Source: Sphingobacteriia bacterium | GTDB taxonomy: Bacteria; Bacteroidota; Bacteroidia; Bacteroidales; UBA7960 | Assembly: GCA_011390785.1 (NCBI GenBank) | Contig: JAABRR010000041.1 | Coordinates: forward strand, 1 to 35,035 | Direction of reading: 5' to 3' | DNA: 35,035 nt | Shown here: positions 9,228 to 18,773 of the stretch, piece by piece | Layout: each line of letters starts with the position of its first letter | Numbering within the stretch: position 1 is the stretch's first letter | Notes under the pieces: generated by a model | Seen by the model: only the letters and a program-made list of their open reading frames with translations | Databases searched by the model: none | Told to the model about the DNA's origin: nothing | Program-made: the position numbers and the translations under genes

Positions 9228-9267
9228 ATTAACCTTATATTAACCTTGTTTTGCATGACATTAACCT
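9228..9267 (+). promoter_or_regulatory. Three ATTAACCT direct repeats: probable OmpR-type regulator sites
   Basis: The octamer ATTAACCT occurs exactly three times, at 9228-9235, 9239-9246 and 9260-9267. The spacings are 11 and 21 bases, one and two helical turns, so all sites face the same side of the DNA. The last copy ends 20 bases before a TACCTTTG box. This is the geometry of OmpR/PhoB-family activator sites, and such a regulator is encoded next door. The binding itself is inference. Confidence 0.6.
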
Positions 9268-9287
9268 GTGTGCATATTGGGTATAGA

Positions 9288-9295
9288 TACCTTTG
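9288..9295 (+). promoter_or_regulatory. Candidate -7 box (TACCTTTG) of the GLPGLI-TonB operon
   Basis: TACCTTTG matches the Bacteroidota -7 consensus TAnnTTTG and lies 38 bases before the chosen ATG. No good TTTG is present at the -33 position. That fits an activator-dependent promoter, because the third ATTAACCT repeat sits where the -33 element would be. Confidence 0.5.
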
Positions 9296-9333
9296 ATAAA
9301 AATTTGAATATATCATCCACTAAAAAAAATATT

Positions 9334-10056
9334 ATGCAGCTGAAGTATCTTTTTTTCATCCCCTTTTTCATGATTTTTCTCGCCTCGGCTGGGTTTTCTC
9401 AGATTTCCGAAGGTGAAATAATATATGAATACCGAGTTGACATGCACCGCAACATCCCACCCGAACGTGAAGAATTAAAGGCCATGGTTCCACAATATCG
9501 CACACAAAATTTCTCTTTGGTATTTAATGCTGATGAAAGGTTTTACAAGCCGGTAGTAAATCCTGATGATATGGTTCAGGGCAGGGGCGGTGGCCGTCGT
9601 ATGGGCTTTGGAAGCTCCGGCATGGAAATTTACTCCAATAATCAAACCCAGGAATGGGTGGGCATGCAGGATTTTATGGGTCGAAATTATTTGATCCTGG
9701 ATAGTCTTTACCTTGCTCCCTGGCGCATGGGCAACGAATTGATGGATATTGCCGGGTACCGGTGCCAGTTGGCATGGTACACCGACACGATAACCAACGA
9801 AGATGTTACTGCCTGGTTTACCTTTGATATTCAGCCTTTTCTTGGCCCAGATATGTATGTTTCGTTGCCAGGAGCTATTCTGGCTATTGACATAAACAAC
9901 GGAGAAAAAGTTTGGGTGGCAAGAAGTATAGAAGCCCGTACCGTTAATGCAAACGAAATTAAAAAACCTACCCGGGGCGAAGAAATTTCCAGGAATGATT
10001 TCAGGAAACTGACAGAAGAACAGATGGAGAAGCTTCGCGAAAGAAGAGGTTTCTAA
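9334..10056 (+). CDS. GLPGLI family secreted protein
   Basis: A 240-aa exported protein. The start at 9334 was chosen over an in-frame ATG 66 bases upstream because it begins with the signal peptide MQLKYLFFIPFFMIFLASAG, followed by FSQ as a likely cleavage site at about residue 23. The mature part starts EGEIIYEYRVDMH, typical of the GLPGLI family (TIGR01200), and the name-giving motif appears as VSLPGAILAIDI (175-186), a variant of GLPGLIL. Residues 83-92 (GRGGGRRMGF) form a Gly/Arg-rich stretch. Family function is unknown, but these genes are usually followed by a carboxypeptidase-regulatory/TonB-type outer-membrane protein, as here (59-base gap). Confidence 0.88.
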   Translation: MQLKYLFFIPFFMIFLASAGFSQISEGEIIYEYRVDMHRNIPPEREELKAMVPQYRTQNFSLVFNADERFYKPVVNPDDMVQGRGGGRRMGFGSSGMEIYSNNQTQEWVGMQDFMGRNYLILDSLYLAPWRMGNELMDIAGYRCQLAWYTDTITNEDVTAWFTFDIQPFLGPDMYVSLPGAILAIDINNGEKVWVARSIEARTVNANEIKKPTRGEEISRNDFRKLTEEQMEKLRERRGF

Positions 10057-10115
10057 TATTTAAGCTTACTAAATAATACGATTTTTCGATAACCAGATTT
10101 TATATAATTCATACT

Positions 10116-12905
10116 ATGAAAAAAATATTTTTTACCCTATTCATGTTGTTTTGTGCAGTGGCAATATATGCTCAGTCCTTTAGCATAAAGGGAAGGCTGA
10201 CGGATGATTCTGGCGGTGGCCTTCCTTCTGCTACTGTTTTACTTCTCAATGCCCGCGACTCGGTAATGACAAGCTATGCCCTTACCAACACCCAGGGATT
10301 ATTTGAAATTCGCAATGTAAAGCAGGGTGATTATTTGCTGCGCTTATCATACGTTGGGTTTTCAACCATAACATTGCCGGTGGTTACTCCGGAAGGCAAT
10401 ACGCTGGATATGGGAAGCATTGCCTTATCAACACAGGCAACCATGTTGGGCGAAGTTACCGTAGAGCAGGAGCGCATCCCTATACGTGTGCGCAACGATA
10501 CCATCGAATACGATGCCCAGGCCTTTAAACCCCTGCCCAACGAAATGGTGGAAGACCTGCTGAAACGCATGCCCGGCATGGTGATTTCTTCTGATGGTAC
10601 TGTTGAAGCACAGGGAGAAACAGTTCGCAGAGTATTGGTTGATGGCAAGGAATTTTTTGGACGCGATCCTAAAATGGCAACACAAAACATACCTGCTGAT
10701 GCTATTTCCAAGGTACATGTTTTTGATCAGCGCTCAGAGCAATCTCTCTTTACCGGAATTGATGATGGTGAAAGGGAACGTACCCTGAATCTTGAACTCA
10801 AAGAAGACCGAAAAGAAGCTACTTTTGGCAATACCAGCCTTGGCTATGGTCTGGACAATCGATACCACGGACGAACCAACCTTAACCAGTTTAATAAAAA
10901 AGGGCAACTGTCTGTTTTAGGAATGGGCAATAACGTAAACCAACAGGGCTTTTCCATTGGTGATTACATGAATTTCAGTGGCGGAACCCAAAGCATTGCC
11001 CGGGGCACAGGACCCAATTTTGGTGGTCGCGATTCTTCAATCCCTCTAAATTTTGACGGAAGACCCTCTTCCAACGGTTTGATAACGTCATGGGCCGGCG
11101 GAGTTAATTTCAACAGAACCCTTGGCACCGGCACCGAAATTACATCGAGCTACTTCTATAATCAGCTGGCGCACGATATGACTGAAGACCTTGACAGAGA
11201 AAACTATCTGCCCGATGGAAACTACAATTTTGCACAAACCAGTTTGCAGGACAACCAAAATTACAATCACAGGTTAAATTTACGGGTGGATCATAAATTC
11301 AGCGAAAACAGCAGCATTTTGTTTACCAGTAGCACGGCTTACAATTCCACCAATACATTTGGCCAAACCCAAAGCCAGACTTTTGCCTTTAGTGGTGCCA
11401 TGCAAAACGAAAGTAACCAGATTGTTGATGCCAATGGTAACAAACTCGATCTGGATGGAAGCCTGTTGTGGCGCCAACGGCTTGGCAAACCCGGAAGAAC
11501 CCTTACCACCCGCTTGAACATGAGTCGTGGTAACAATGACCAGGATGCCGGACTTGAAGCACGCAATAAATTCTACCAGGAAACCATTACCGAGCAGTTC
11601 ATCCTACAGGATCAAAACCGCAGAGACTTGGGCAGTCGTATTTCCGGAAATATAACCTACACCGAACCACTTAGTGAAAGAATCTTCCTGGAAGGAAACT
11701 ACAATGCAGGATATACCCTCGATGAAGTAAACCTTCGTGTATATGATGTTGATGACCCGACCATTAATCCTTTATTCAATGAGCTGTTGTCTAACCATTA
11801 CGAAAATGTTTACTCCTATCAACGACTGGGGGTTAATCTGCGTATTAACCGCGAAAAATTCAACTTTACCGTGGGCAATGCTTACCAGGTTACCGGGTTG
11901 AATGGAAAATCCTTTACCCTTGATAATGACGTTAACAGAGACTATTACTACAATTTGCCCTCTGCCCGTTTCAATTACCAGTTTACCAACTTCAGGCGCT
12001 TAACGGCAGAGTATGAAACCGATGTTAACGAACCTTCAGCGCTGCAAATACAGCCCATAACCGATAACCGCGACCCGTTAAACATCTATGCAGGTAACCC
12101 TGATCTGCTTCCTTCATACAGACATCGGTTGCAGTTCCGTTTTAACACTTTTGATCCGGTACGCTCCTTTGGTTTCTTTGCCAATTTTACAGCCGATTAT
12201 ACCAACAATGCCATTACCAACTCGGTGAGTGTTGATGAAAACCTGGTGCGCACAACATCTCCGGTAAATGTGGATGACAATACAAGTTTGCGCGCCAATA
12301 TAAATTTTAATATTAGTGTTGAACCTATCAAGAGCCGCTTTATGGTGGGCGGATCTGTTAGAAGAACCCAAAGCGTTAACGTGCTCAACAATTTATCGCA
12401 AACCATTGTAAACAATACATTGAGTCCCAATTTGCGATATATATTCCGGCCCGTTGATGCCTTCGAGCTCATGCTTTCTGCCAATCTGAACAGTCAGCTC
12501 ACCGCTTACGAGTTCAGCACCACAGAACAGGCTTTTCTCAACCAGACTTATCAGTCAGATGTTAGCTGGACTTTCCTGAAATATTATCGTTTACAGGCCA
12601 ACTACAACTATAGTATTTACCAGGGCCGTACCAGCGAGTTCGACAGAAAGATACCCATGCTCGATATGAGCTTCTCGCGAAGCTTCCTGAAAAACAACAG
12701 TGGCGAACTGAAACTATCTGTTTTTAACCTTCTCAACAGCGACCTGGGTGTAACCCAAACCAACGATATAAACTACTACCAGCGGGCCGTAACCAATTCG
12801 CTTGGACAATATTTTCTTCTCACCTTTACCTGGTCGCTCAACCGCCAGCTCAACATGATGGATGGCGCCGGCCCGGGAAGTGGCAGAGGAATGAGGTTTC
12901 ATTGA
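10116..12905 (+). CDS. TonB-dependent-receptor-like outer-membrane beta-barrel protein
   Basis: A 929-aa outer-membrane protein. Residues 1-19 are a signal peptide (MKKIFFTLFMLFCAVAIYA). Residues ~20-110 form a carboxypeptidase-regulatory-like domain (FSIKGRLTDDSGGGLPSATV onward). A plug-like region follows (~125-215; VRRVLVDGKEFFGRDP, DAISKVHVFD). The rest has the alternating aromatic pattern of an outer-membrane beta-barrel family protein, ending in a barrel strand and a short Gly/Arg/Met tail. It shares an operon with the GLPGLI gene. The probable role is surface import, export or sensing of an unknown substrate, and the adjacent two-component system probably controls it. No SusD-like partner is present, so a polysaccharide utilisation locus is unlikely. 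Confidence 0.9.
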   Translation: MKKIFFTLFMLFCAVAIYAQSFSIKGRLTDDSGGGLPSATVLLLNARDSVMTSYALTNTQGLFEIRNVKQGDYLLRLSYVGFSTITLPVVTPEGNTLDMGSIALSTQATMLGEVTVEQERIPIRVRNDTIEYDAQAFKPLPNEMVEDLLKRMPGMVISSDGTVEAQGETVRRVLVDGKEFFGRDPKMATQNIPADAISKVHVFDQRSEQSLFTGIDDGERERTLNLELKEDRKEATFGNTSLGYGLDNRYHGRTNLNQFNKKGQLSVLGMGNNVNQQGFSIGDYMNFSGGTQSIARGTGPNFGGRDSSIPLNFDGRPSSNGLITSWAGGVNFNRTLGTGTEITSSYFYNQLAHDMTEDLDRENYLPDGNYNFAQTSLQDNQNYNHRLNLRVDHKFSENSSILFTSSTAYNSTNTFGQTQSQTFAFSGAMQNESNQIVDANGNKLDLDGSLLWRQRLGKPGRTLTTRLNMSRGNNDQDAGLEARNKFYQETITEQFILQDQNRRDLGSRISGNITYTEPLSERIFLEGNYNAGYTLDEVNLRVYDVDDPTINPLFNELLSNHYENVYSYQRLGVNLRINREKFNFTVGNAYQVTGLNGKSFTLDNDVNRDYYYNLPSARFNYQFTNFRRLTAEYETDVNEPSALQIQPITDNRDPLNIYAGNPDLLPSYRHRLQFRFNTFDPVRSFGFFANFTADYTNNAITNSVSVDENLVRTTSPVNVDDNTSLRANINFNISVEPIKSRFMVGGSVRRTQSVNVLNNLSQTIVNNTLSPNLRYIFRPVDAFELMLSANLNSQLTAYEFSTTEQAFLNQTYQSDVSWTFLKYYRLQANYNYSIYQGRTSEFDRKIPMLDMSFSRSFLKNNSGELKLSVFNLLNSDLGVTQTNDINYYQRAVTNSLGQYFLLTFTWSLNRQLNMMDGAGPGSGRGMRFH

Positions 12906-12931
12906 TAGACAAAAGTTGGCAGCCAGAGCTT

Positions 12932-12962
12932 GTGACGGGGCGACTTTAAGTCACCCCGTCAC
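12932..12962. repeat. 13-bp-stem hairpin after the TonB-like gene
   Basis: GTGACGGGGCGAC and GTCACCCCGTCAC pair with one C/A mismatch around a TTTAA loop, 27 bases after the stop. No T-run follows, so termination would be Rho-type or absent. The right arm plus flank (GTCACCCCGTCACTTTG) matches 144-160 (GTCACCCCGTGACTTTG) except for one base, which suggests a dispersed repeat rather than a gene-specific terminator. Confidence 0.55.
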
Positions 12963-13059
12963 TTTGAATATTCCCTTACAAGTCAGTTTGTTTGTATCGC
13001 AGCTCGGGGTCTTCAGACTCCATGCTCTGTACTTCCGACGACTATGTTAATAATTTTAT

Positions 13060-13067
13060 TATTTTTG
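13060..13067 (+). promoter_or_regulatory. Candidate -7 box (TATTTTTG) for the repeat lipoprotein gene
   Basis: TATTTTTG fits TAnnTTTG and lies 24 bases before the chosen start at 13092. It also falls downstream of the alternative ATG at 13044, which supports the later start. No clear -33 TTTG was found. Confidence 0.35.
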
Positions 13068-13091
13068 CTCCCAACTCTAAATCTTTACCAA

Positions 13092-13856
13092 ATGGAAATT
13101 AATAAAAGGGTACTTGCAAGTTTGTTTTCAGCAATTGTGTTGTTGCTCGTTGTGTTTTTAAATGCCTGCGATACCGGAAATAATACAGCCAATAACGATC
13201 CGTACAACGGAATAAGAAAATCCTACAGGAAAGATGGAACCTTACTGGCTGAAGTAAGTTATAAAGACAGCATACGCGATGGATTGGCCCGCAATTATTA
13301 TAAAAATGGGAAAATTCAACTTGAGGTAACTTATGTAAAAGGCGTAAAACATGGGCTAGCAAAATCCTATTACGAAAATGGTGATTTGTATATGACTACG
13401 CCTTTTGTAGATGGGCAAAAAAACGGTATTCAAAAGAAGTATTATGAAGGAGATATACTGATGGCGGAAATCCCATTTGCCAATGATGAACAAGATGTAG
13501 GAATGAGAGAGTTTTCTAAAGATGGCAAAGTTATATCGCATGAAGCAGATATTGTTTTTACGCTGGTAGATAATACTGCATTCGAAAACACTTTTCAACT
13601 GATAATAAAATTGTCTGACAATTCGCGACATGCTAAATTCAACAGATATTTCCCGGCTACAGATACCAATAAAGCCTTCTATTATGGTCTCACTACAGAA
13701 GGAGGAAAAGCTGTTGAGACGTTTTCACTGCTCCCAGGCAGATCAAGGATGGAAAAAATCCATATCATGGCTGAGCGGCAGACCAGATTGGGGAATAAAC
13801 AAATTTTCAAAGCCACCTATAACCTCGGAATTGAAAACAAGAAACGTTTTTTTTAA
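13092..13856 (+). CDS. Lipoprotein with YwqK/MORN-like repeats
   Basis: A 254-aa predicted lipoprotein. The start at 13092 gives the signal MEINKRVLASLFSAIVLLL with lipobox LNAC (Cys26); the earlier in-frame ATG (13044) would only add residues ahead of it. Residues ~40-130 contain about four repeats of ~24 residues of the form Y-x-(K/E)-(N/D)-G-x(4)-(E/T)-x(n)-G, as in GIRKSYRKDGTLLAEVSY, LARNYYKNGKIQLEVTY and LAKSYYENGDLYMTT. This is the toxin-antitoxin YwqK-antitoxin-like (MORN-related) repeat found in many Bacteroidota lipoproteins. The C-terminal ~120 residues are unrecognised. No partner toxin gene is adjacent, so the antitoxin label should not be taken functionally. Confidence 0.8.
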   Translation: MEINKRVLASLFSAIVLLLVVFLNACDTGNNTANNDPYNGIRKSYRKDGTLLAEVSYKDSIRDGLARNYYKNGKIQLEVTYVKGVKHGLAKSYYENGDLYMTTPFVDGQKNGIQKKYYEGDILMAEIPFANDEQDVGMREFSKDGKVISHEADIVFTLVDNTAFENTFQLIIKLSDNSRHAKFNRYFPATDTNKAFYYGLTTEGGKAVETFSLLPGRSRMEKIHIMAERQTRLGNKQIFKATYNLGIENKKRFF

Positions 13857-13887
13857 CCTGACATCAATTATAAAAATCCGGCATCCA

Positions 13888-15450
13888 TTACAAAGCTCTT
13901 AATTTAATTTTCAGATCGTAGCTGTCAGGAACATATTTTAAACCACTTAAAAGAACTTCCCTTGATTTAGATATTTTATTCTGTCTGAAATAAAACAATG
14001 ATGCCGTAGCATACAACTGCTCAACAAATCTTAAATTTTCGGGGACAATCTTTTCCGGTGGAAATAATTCTTCAAACTCAGCACGGTAATCTTCGGCTTC
14101 ATCATATCTTGAATGGCTGTAATGCCAGTTCATCATATTTAACAAAGCTATCTGATGCACTATCTGAAACCTTTTATTATCGCCTACACTACCGTAATTC
14201 TTAGCCACAGAAGTTATAAATTCATAGGCTTCAAGGTCTGAAGACAAGGTAGGCAATTTCGCCCATAGAAAATCAATCAAAAGTGAATTTACACTACTAT
14301 CGTTGGGTTTAACCGAATGGGCTACTTCCAGATACCGGAATGCATCATCTCTTTTCAGATCGACAAAAAGATCCAGAGATTTATTGTAATGGTAGGCAAA
14401 TTTCAGTTCATCCCTGATGTATTCATCCGTAAATCCGTTATAAAGCCAAACATAAGCCGAATCTATCATGGAGTATTTATTAATATGCATTGCCTCATTC
14501 ATATAAGCTATGCAGTTATCGATTAGTAGCTGCCTGGGGTAATTAAAGCCCAGAAATTTTTCCATCTCGGTGAGAACTCTGTAAACATCAGGATTTTCAT
14601 ATTCTCTTTTCGAAATGATCATATCTGCGTAAGACATAATAATTGCCAGCGTTACCAAACGGGGATGCAGAAATAATGATTTCTTAAATAGCTCATATGA
14701 ATCATTAAGATCGAAGTTAAGTCCGTCTGCCAGTGCTCTGTTATAGTAGAGCGAACCTATTAGCTGCATAAGATCGGGTTTTTCCTGGGCCAGGTAATGA
14801 TCATTAAAAACCTGTTCTATCCCCTTTTGATTCACATCATCTTTCGAAACCAGTTTCATATCAACCAGTTCCTGCACTGCTTTCGATTTATCTCTTGAAC
14901 TAATAATTAGTTGAGTCCCTTTCAATGGGTTGGTTGTTTCAACAATAAGATTTTCTGTTCCGGGATAAGCCATCAGGTAAACATGTGTGGGAGTCAAATA
15001 TATTTCAAAGGGTATGGAAAAATAATCAAATGCAAGTCCATACAAAACGGATGCTGTGATGCAATTAAAAAATCCATCAGTAAATATGTCGCTAAACACA
15101 GGGTTATCGCGGTATAAAACAAAATACTTATCATGAATTGCGTTAAAAATATATTTGATTTGGCGGGAAGGGTTTTTGGCGAATCTGCGGTCATCTTTTA
15201 ATGCATCGAGAAAAAGATAAAACTGGGTTATATACTCATCAGCATTCTTAGTATCCACAGTTTTATCAGTAGCCAGGGCCAACTTCATCAGGTAGCATTC
15301 ACCTCCATCCTTAAAACATTCAAAAGCTGATTTTTCCAGCTCTGAATGAAATACCAGGTTTTTAATCCCAAATAACTTCAACGTATCGCTTTGTGCATAG
15401 CCGACAGCACAAATGAAAAAAAGCAGAACTTGAAAAATCAGATACCTCAT
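13888..15450 (-). CDS. Secreted transglutaminase-like/TPR-like protein
   Basis: A 520-aa protein with a signal peptide (MRYLIFQVLLFFICAVGYAQ). Residues ~95-180 look like a papain-like transglutaminase core: GFFNCITASVLYGLAFDY puts a Cys (130) at the start of a helix after a loop, TPTHVYLM supplies a His (156) and IVETTNP an acidic Glu171 with Asn174 in the usual third position. The C-terminal ~330 residues are helical and resemble degenerate TPR repeats (for example FRYLEVAHSVKPNDSSVNSL). The protein should act in the periplasm or at the cell surface. Whether it is a protease or amidase, a crosslinker or a non-catalytic binder cannot be said. The gene is convergent with the lipoprotein gene (31-base gap) and divergent from the M16 peptidase gene. 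Confidence 0.65.
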   Translation of the reverse strand: MRYLIFQVLLFFICAVGYAQSDTLKLFGIKNLVFHSELEKSAFECFKDGGECYLMKLALATDKTVDTKNADEYITQFYLFLDALKDDRRFAKNPSRQIKYIFNAIHDKYFVLYRDNPVFSDIFTDGFFNCITASVLYGLAFDYFSIPFEIYLTPTHVYLMAYPGTENLIVETTNPLKGTQLIISSRDKSKAVQELVDMKLVSKDDVNQKGIEQVFNDHYLAQEKPDLMQLIGSLYYNRALADGLNFDLNDSYELFKKSLFLHPRLVTLAIIMSYADMIISKREYENPDVYRVLTEMEKFLGFNYPRQLLIDNCIAYMNEAMHINKYSMIDSAYVWLYNGFTDEYIRDELKFAYHYNKSLDLFVDLKRDDAFRYLEVAHSVKPNDSSVNSLLIDFLWAKLPTLSSDLEAYEFITSVAKNYGSVGDNKRFQIVHQIALLNMMNWHYSHSRYDEAEDYRAEFEELFPPEKIVPENLRFVEQLYATASLFYFRQNKISKSREVLLSGLKYVPDSYDLKIKLRAL

Positions 15451-15490
15451 TCGAATACATTTTTAGGTAAATAACAATAGATGGCGCCTT

Positions 15491-15498
15491 CAAATATA
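15491..15498 (-). promoter_or_regulatory. Candidate -7 box (TATATTTG) for the transglutaminase-like gene
   Basis: The reverse complement of 15491-15498 is TATATTTG, fitting TAnnTTTG, about 41 bases upstream of the ATG at 15450. No convincing -33 element was seen. Confidence 0.35.
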
Positions 15499-15722
15499 GC
15501 TATTTTTTGTCTACATATGGTTTCCATTTTGGGGAGCTTATATTTTGTAATGCATATTACCGATAGCAGACAGCAATTATTCTCATTCTATACTGAATAA
15601 CAGTGGGTAATTGAAAAATCAGGATCGTGTATCCTTAAAAGTCAATCAAGAATGTTACAACTAAAATAAATCTCACTACTTTTAACGAAATTTTACTTAT
15701 TGCTGACCAAATACACAAACCC

Positions 15723-18650
15723 ATGAAAAATTTTCTTTTCAGCTTATTGGCTATTTTGATTCTCATTAGTGGATGCAGCAGGGAAAAATACCAAACCCAA
15801 TCCCAAACCGATAGTAACGGTTACACATATGAAGAGGTAACCAATGATCCATCCGGACTTCGGATTTACACCCTAGACAATGGCCTTAAGGTTTACATGG
15901 CACCCAATGCGGCAGAACCCAGAGTAATGGCCATGATCGGCGTTAAAGCCGGTTCTACCAGCGATCCGGAAGAGACCACTGGTTTGGCTCATTATTTTGA
16001 GCATATTATGTTTAAAGGAACCAGCAGCTTTGGAACCACAAGCTGGGAGGCTGAAAAACCTCTTCTGGATTCTATTTCAAACCTTTTCGAGATCTACCGA
16101 TCAGAAACCGATGAAACCAAAAGAGCTGAATTGTATAAGCAAATTGATAAGGTTTCTTACGAAGCATCCAAATATGCCATTGCCAATGAGTATGACAAGA
16201 TGGTGTTGGAAATGGGTGCGGAATTCACCAACGCATTTACATCTTACGAAGTAACAGCCTACATGAACAATATACCGGCCAATGAACTGCGCAGGTGGCT
16301 GGCACTGGAATACAACCGCTTTGGCGATGTGGCATTGCGTCTTTTTCATACCGAACTCGAAACAGTTTATGAAGAGTTCAACATGTACCAGGATCGCGAC
16401 TGGTCGCGCGCATCGGTTGCCCTACAAAAAGGATTATTTCCCAACCATCCCTACGGACGCGATATTATTGGTTATCCTGAGCATTTGAAAAATCCATCTA
16501 TGGTAAACATCATGCAATTCAAAGAAATGTGGTATGTGCCCAACAACATGGTAATAAGCCTTGCCGGCGATCTGGACATGGATGCCGCCATTGTTATGAT
16601 TGATGAAACATTTGGCCTGATGGAAGCCAAACCACTTCCCGACAGACCCATAATAAGAGAGGAACCTATAATTGAACCCATAGAAATTGAAGTAACAGGC
16701 CCCGACGCTGAAAGCCTGCTCATGGCCTGGCGCCTTGATGAGAACACGCTCAGAGACCGCGATATGGCCTACCTGATCGCAAATATTTTGTATAATGGTG
16801 AGGCAGGGCTTATAGATCTTAACCTGATACAGGAGCAACAACTGCTGGATGCATGGGCCTATCCTGATAACTACCGTGAATATACTGTAATTCAGTTCTC
16901 GGCAAATCCAAAAGAAGAGCAAACCATTGAAGAAACACGCGACCTGCTACTCAAAGAGATTGAGAAACTGAAAAACGGAGAATTTGCTGACTGGATGCCC
17001 ACTGCCATTGCCAACCAGCAAAGACTCTCGATGTTGCGTAACTTTGAAGAAAACTGGAAAGCATTTACATTTCTGGATGCCTATATAAAAGAAGAAAGCT
17101 GGGCAGAAAATCTTGCTATGCCCGACAGGATTGAAAAAATAAGCAAACAGGAAATTGTTGAATATGCAAACAACCTGTTTAAAAACAATTATGTGGCGGT
17201 TTTTAAACGAACCGGAGTACCTACCGATTTAATTAAGGTTCCCAAACCCCCTATTACCCCGGTTGTGATTAATCGCGACGACAGAAGTACTTATTATACT
17301 GATTGGAATGGGCTACCGCGTGATACTATTCTACCGGTTTTTCTCGATTTCGACAATGAAATAGAAACGGCCCAACTTACACCCGATGTTAAACTCAGTT
17401 ACATACCTAATACCACCAATGAATTCTTTACCCACTATTACATTATCGATGCTGGCAAAAACCACAATCTGAAAACACCTATTGCCTTTAACTTCATTCC
17501 CTTTACTGGCACAGCCAACTATTCTGCTGCCGGGTTAAAACAGGAGCTATTTCGCTATGGCCTATTGACCAATGTATTCAGCAGCAACGATCGATCATGG
17601 GTTTACATTTCGGGGCTAAACCGAAATTATGAAAAGGGATTGGAACTGATGGAAGAGATCCTTACTTCTGCATTACCAGATTCTGTGGCCTATGCCAAAT
17701 ATGCTGAAAGAACCATTAAACAAAGAAACGACCGAAAACTGGACATAGACAATATTATGTGGGGAGGCCTTATGAACAGGGCTATCTACGGAATACGCTC
17801 ACCTTTTAACGATGTACTTACCGATGAGCAAATCAGGCAAACCAATCCACAGGAATTAACCAACCTGGTAGCAACCCATGTAAACTACCCACACCAGGTA
17901 TTCTATTATGGGCCATCACCTTTAAATGAAGTGGAAGCTCAGGTGAAAAAATACCACAAATTGCCGGAAACACTTACCCCTATACCTTCAGAAACTGTTT
18001 ACCCCGAAGCAGATATAATTGAAAATGAAGTACTTCTCGTACACTACGAAATGTCGCAGGTAAATGTGCTGCTTATGGGCAAAGGGCAACCCTTTTCGAA
18101 AGATTTGTATGTAAAAGCCAATTTATTCAATCAGTACTTTGGTAACTCAATGTCATCAATTGTTTTCCAGGAGATAAGAGAAGCGCAGGGATTAGCCTAT
18201 TCGGCGTTTATTGGGTATGATACACCATCGCGCCCCGATCATTCATTTTACCTTTCTGGCTACATCGGCACTCAACCCGATAAACTCACACAAGCTACCC
18301 AATCATTTGATAATCTGCTGGATAAACTGATAGAAAACGAACAATCATTCGAAATTTCCCGTAATGGTGTCCTAAACAGTATTTCCACCAGCCGTATTAT
18401 AAAAGATGATATTTTCTTTCAGAAGCTTAACAACGAGAAGTTTGGATTTACCTCCGACATGCGCAGAGAATGGTATAACGATGCCCAAACTGCCACCATG
18501 GACGAACTAAGCGATTTTTACAATAATTATGTAAAAGATCAGCCCTACTCCTGGTTTGTGGTAGGCGACACAACAGCCATCAACAGAAATATGATTTCAA
18601 AACTGGGGATGGTAAAAATTGTGACGGTAGATGAGTTGTTTGGGTATTGA
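15723..18650 (+). CDS. M16 (insulinase/pitrilysin) family zinc peptidase lipoprotein
   Basis: A 975-aa protein with a lipoprotein signal ending ISGC (Cys18), so it is probably anchored in the envelope. The inverted zinc motif HYFEH (His90, Glu93, His94) lies in GLAHYFEHIMFKGT, and the distal ligand region ELETVYEEFNMYQD supplies the third zinc ligand. Two M16/M16C halves follow: the N-terminal half is catalytic and the C-terminal half (from ~residue 530) is an inactive-type repeat with GLAYSAFIGYDTPS. The length matches the two-domain-pair M16 peptidases of Bacteroidota. It probably degrades peptides in the periplasm. It stands alone, with a hairpin terminator 59 bases downstream. Confidence 0.93.
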   Translation: MKNFLFSLLAILILISGCSREKYQTQSQTDSNGYTYEEVTNDPSGLRIYTLDNGLKVYMAPNAAEPRVMAMIGVKAGSTSDPEETTGLAHYFEHIMFKGTSSFGTTSWEAEKPLLDSISNLFEIYRSETDETKRAELYKQIDKVSYEASKYAIANEYDKMVLEMGAEFTNAFTSYEVTAYMNNIPANELRRWLALEYNRFGDVALRLFHTELETVYEEFNMYQDRDWSRASVALQKGLFPNHPYGRDIIGYPEHLKNPSMVNIMQFKEMWYVPNNMVISLAGDLDMDAAIVMIDETFGLMEAKPLPDRPIIREEPIIEPIEIEVTGPDAESLLMAWRLDENTLRDRDMAYLIANILYNGEAGLIDLNLIQEQQLLDAWAYPDNYREYTVIQFSANPKEEQTIEETRDLLLKEIEKLKNGEFADWMPTAIANQQRLSMLRNFEENWKAFTFLDAYIKEESWAENLAMPDRIEKISKQEIVEYANNLFKNNYVAVFKRTGVPTDLIKVPKPPITPVVINRDDRSTYYTDWNGLPRDTILPVFLDFDNEIETAQLTPDVKLSYIPNTTNEFFTHYYIIDAGKNHNLKTPIAFNFIPFTGTANYSAAGLKQELFRYGLLTNVFSSNDRSWVYISGLNRNYEKGLELMEEILTSALPDSVAYAKYAERTIKQRNDRKLDIDNIMWGGLMNRAIYGIRSPFNDVLTDEQIRQTNPQELTNLVATHVNYPHQVFYYGPSPLNEVEAQVKKYHKLPETLTPIPSETVYPEADIIENEVLLVHYEMSQVNVLLMGKGQPFSKDLYVKANLFNQYFGNSMSSIVFQEIREAQGLAYSAFIGYDTPSRPDHSFYLSGYIGTQPDKLTQATQSFDNLLDKLIENEQSFEISRNGVLNSISTSRIIKDDIFFQKLNNEKFGFTSDMRREWYNDAQTATMDELSDFYNNYVKDQPYSWFVVGDTTAINRNMISKLGMVKIVTVDELFGY

Positions 18651-18708
18651 TGAGCAAACTCCTGAAAAATCAGATGTTGGTTAAACAGTAGTTCTAATCA
18701 ACAAATCC

Positions 18709-18754
18709 AAAAAAAATCCCGCAACCTTTATAGGTGATTGCAGGATTTTTTTTT
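18709..18754. terminator. Bidirectional intrinsic terminator between M16 peptidase and Gfo/Idh genes
   Basis: AATCCCGCAA (18715-18724) and TTGCAGGATT (18738-18747) form a 10-bp stem with one G-U pair in one orientation. An A-run precedes it and a run of nine Ts follows (18746-18754). It can serve both convergent genes. Confidence 0.8.
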
Positions 18755-18773
18755 GATTTTATTTCAAATAAAG

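Noticed and set aside
13092-13856. Calling the YwqK-like repeat lipoprotein an antitoxin
   Set aside because: The family name derives from one Bacillus system. There is no toxin-like neighbour and the protein has a lipoprotein signal, so an envelope role is more likely.
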